Of a stretch of 7,562 bases of DNA, positions 7,276-7,562 are shown piece by piece (position 1 is the first letter of the stretch; each line of letters starts with the position of its first letter). The DNA lies in contig JAAUZS010000160.1 in the NCBI GenBank assembly GCA_014804495.1, forward strand, positions 1-7,562, in the 5' to 3' direction. This stretch comes from Lachnospiraceae bacterium. Lineage in GTDB: Bacteria > Bacillota > Clostridia > Lachnospirales > Lachnospiraceae. The position numbers and the translations under genes were made by a program. Under the pieces are notes generated by a model that saw nothing but the letters and a program-made list of their open reading frames with translations, did not search any database and was not told the DNA's origin.

Positions 7276-7319
7276 TTTCCTAATAATTATTTTTATTTTA
7301 GTTTATATTATTTAGGAAA
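7276..7319. repeat. 8-bp inverted repeat TTTCCTAA / TTAGGAAA with 28-nt AT-only-like loop
   Basis: TTTCCTAA at 7276-7283 is exactly mirrored by TTAGGAAA at 7312-7319. The loop (7284-7311) is almost pure A/T, with one G. The stem is too weak and the loop too long for an intrinsic terminator, and there is no T-tract after either arm. It may be a paired operator, a remnant of a recombination site, or chance in AT-rich DNA. Confidence 0.3.
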
Positions 7320-7378
7320 TTGTGCCAATGATGTCTCGGCAAATTTTTATGCATTTTAATAGGTAAAAATATCCTTGA

Positions 7379-7562
7379 CAAATCTCTTCTCAAAAAATCC
7401 TGTTGGAGGGCTACGCTGCCCAGCACGGCTTTACTAACTGCGTCCACTACACGGATGACGGCTGGTCGGGCGGGAATTTTGAGCGCCCGGACTGGAAACG
7501 GCTGATTGCGGACATAGAGGCCGGAAAAGTTGGCTGTGTCATCGCCAAGGACATGAGCAGAA
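7379..7562 (+). pseudogene. Serine recombinase (resolvase/invertase family, mobile-element type), 5'-truncated and running off the right edge
   Basis: From 7400 the frame reads LLEGYAAQHGFTNCVHY, then TDDGWSGGNFERPDWKRL, then IEAGKVGCVIAKDMSR at the edge. This is the mid part of the resolvase catalytic domain as found in large serine recombinases of clostridial conjugative or mobilizable elements (TndX/TnpX-like); KDMSR carries a conserved catalytic-region Arg. Such enzymes normally have about 20-35 residues before this point, including the YxRxS segment with the nucleophilic Ser. Here an in-frame TGA at 7376-7378 stands 21 bases before LLEGY, there is no ATG or SD between, and the first in-frame ATG is at 7550-7552 within the motif KDMSR. 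The few codons from 7379 (Q-I-S-S-Q-K-I) may still echo the family's SISNQK stretch. GC is about 60% here against about 24% just upstream, so this is acquired DNA. Confidence 0.82.

Noticed and set aside
7375..7403. TTGACA at 7375-7380 as a promoter -35 for the recombinase
   Set aside because: No TATAAT-like box lies 16-18 bases downstream (TCCTGT or nearby), and the recombinase frame has no start codon after it.

Overview
The window looks like chromosomal DNA of a low-to-mid GC Firmicute, most likely a gut-type Clostridia member of the Lachnospiraceae. This is inferred from the GH27 subtype, the zinc-ribbon membrane protein, the Lachnospiraceae-style TetM-like translation GTPase, the codon usage and the AGGAGG-type ribosome binding sites. 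No RNA gene, CRISPR array or complete mobile element is visible.

Layout: (1) 1-1251, plus strand, is the 3' part of a GH27 alpha-galactosidase-type glycosidase whose start lies left of the window. (2) 1324-5928 holds three tightly spaced plus-strand genes with gaps of 25 and 23 bp, so probably one transcript. They are a membrane protein with a zinc ribbon and a C-terminal domain that may be an RNase fold; a short integral membrane protein that is recognisably CobS-like (cobalamin synthase) but has lost most of the family's key acidic residues; and a 965-residue fusion of a TetM/EF-G-like ribosomal GTPase with a complete YacP/Rae1-type NYN endoribonuclease domain. (3) 5956-7167, minus strand, is an ABC-2 type transporter permease, convergent with the operon and without a visible ATPase partner. 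(4) 7168-7375 is very AT-rich noncoding DNA (about 24% GC over 7201-7380) with short repeats. (5) At about 7376-7400 composition jumps to about 60% GC and a serine recombinase reading frame begins mid-domain, without start codon or N-terminal catalytic segment, and runs off the right edge.

The most interesting part is the 1324-5928 cluster. A GTPase of the ribosome A-site-binding class carries an endonuclease whose B. subtilis relative (Rae1) cuts mRNA in the ribosomal A site. Beside it sit a possible membrane-tethered RNase-like protein and an apparent CobS pseudoenzyme. A shared function is inference only. The second point of interest is the recombination scar at the right end, which may also explain the orphan ABC permease.
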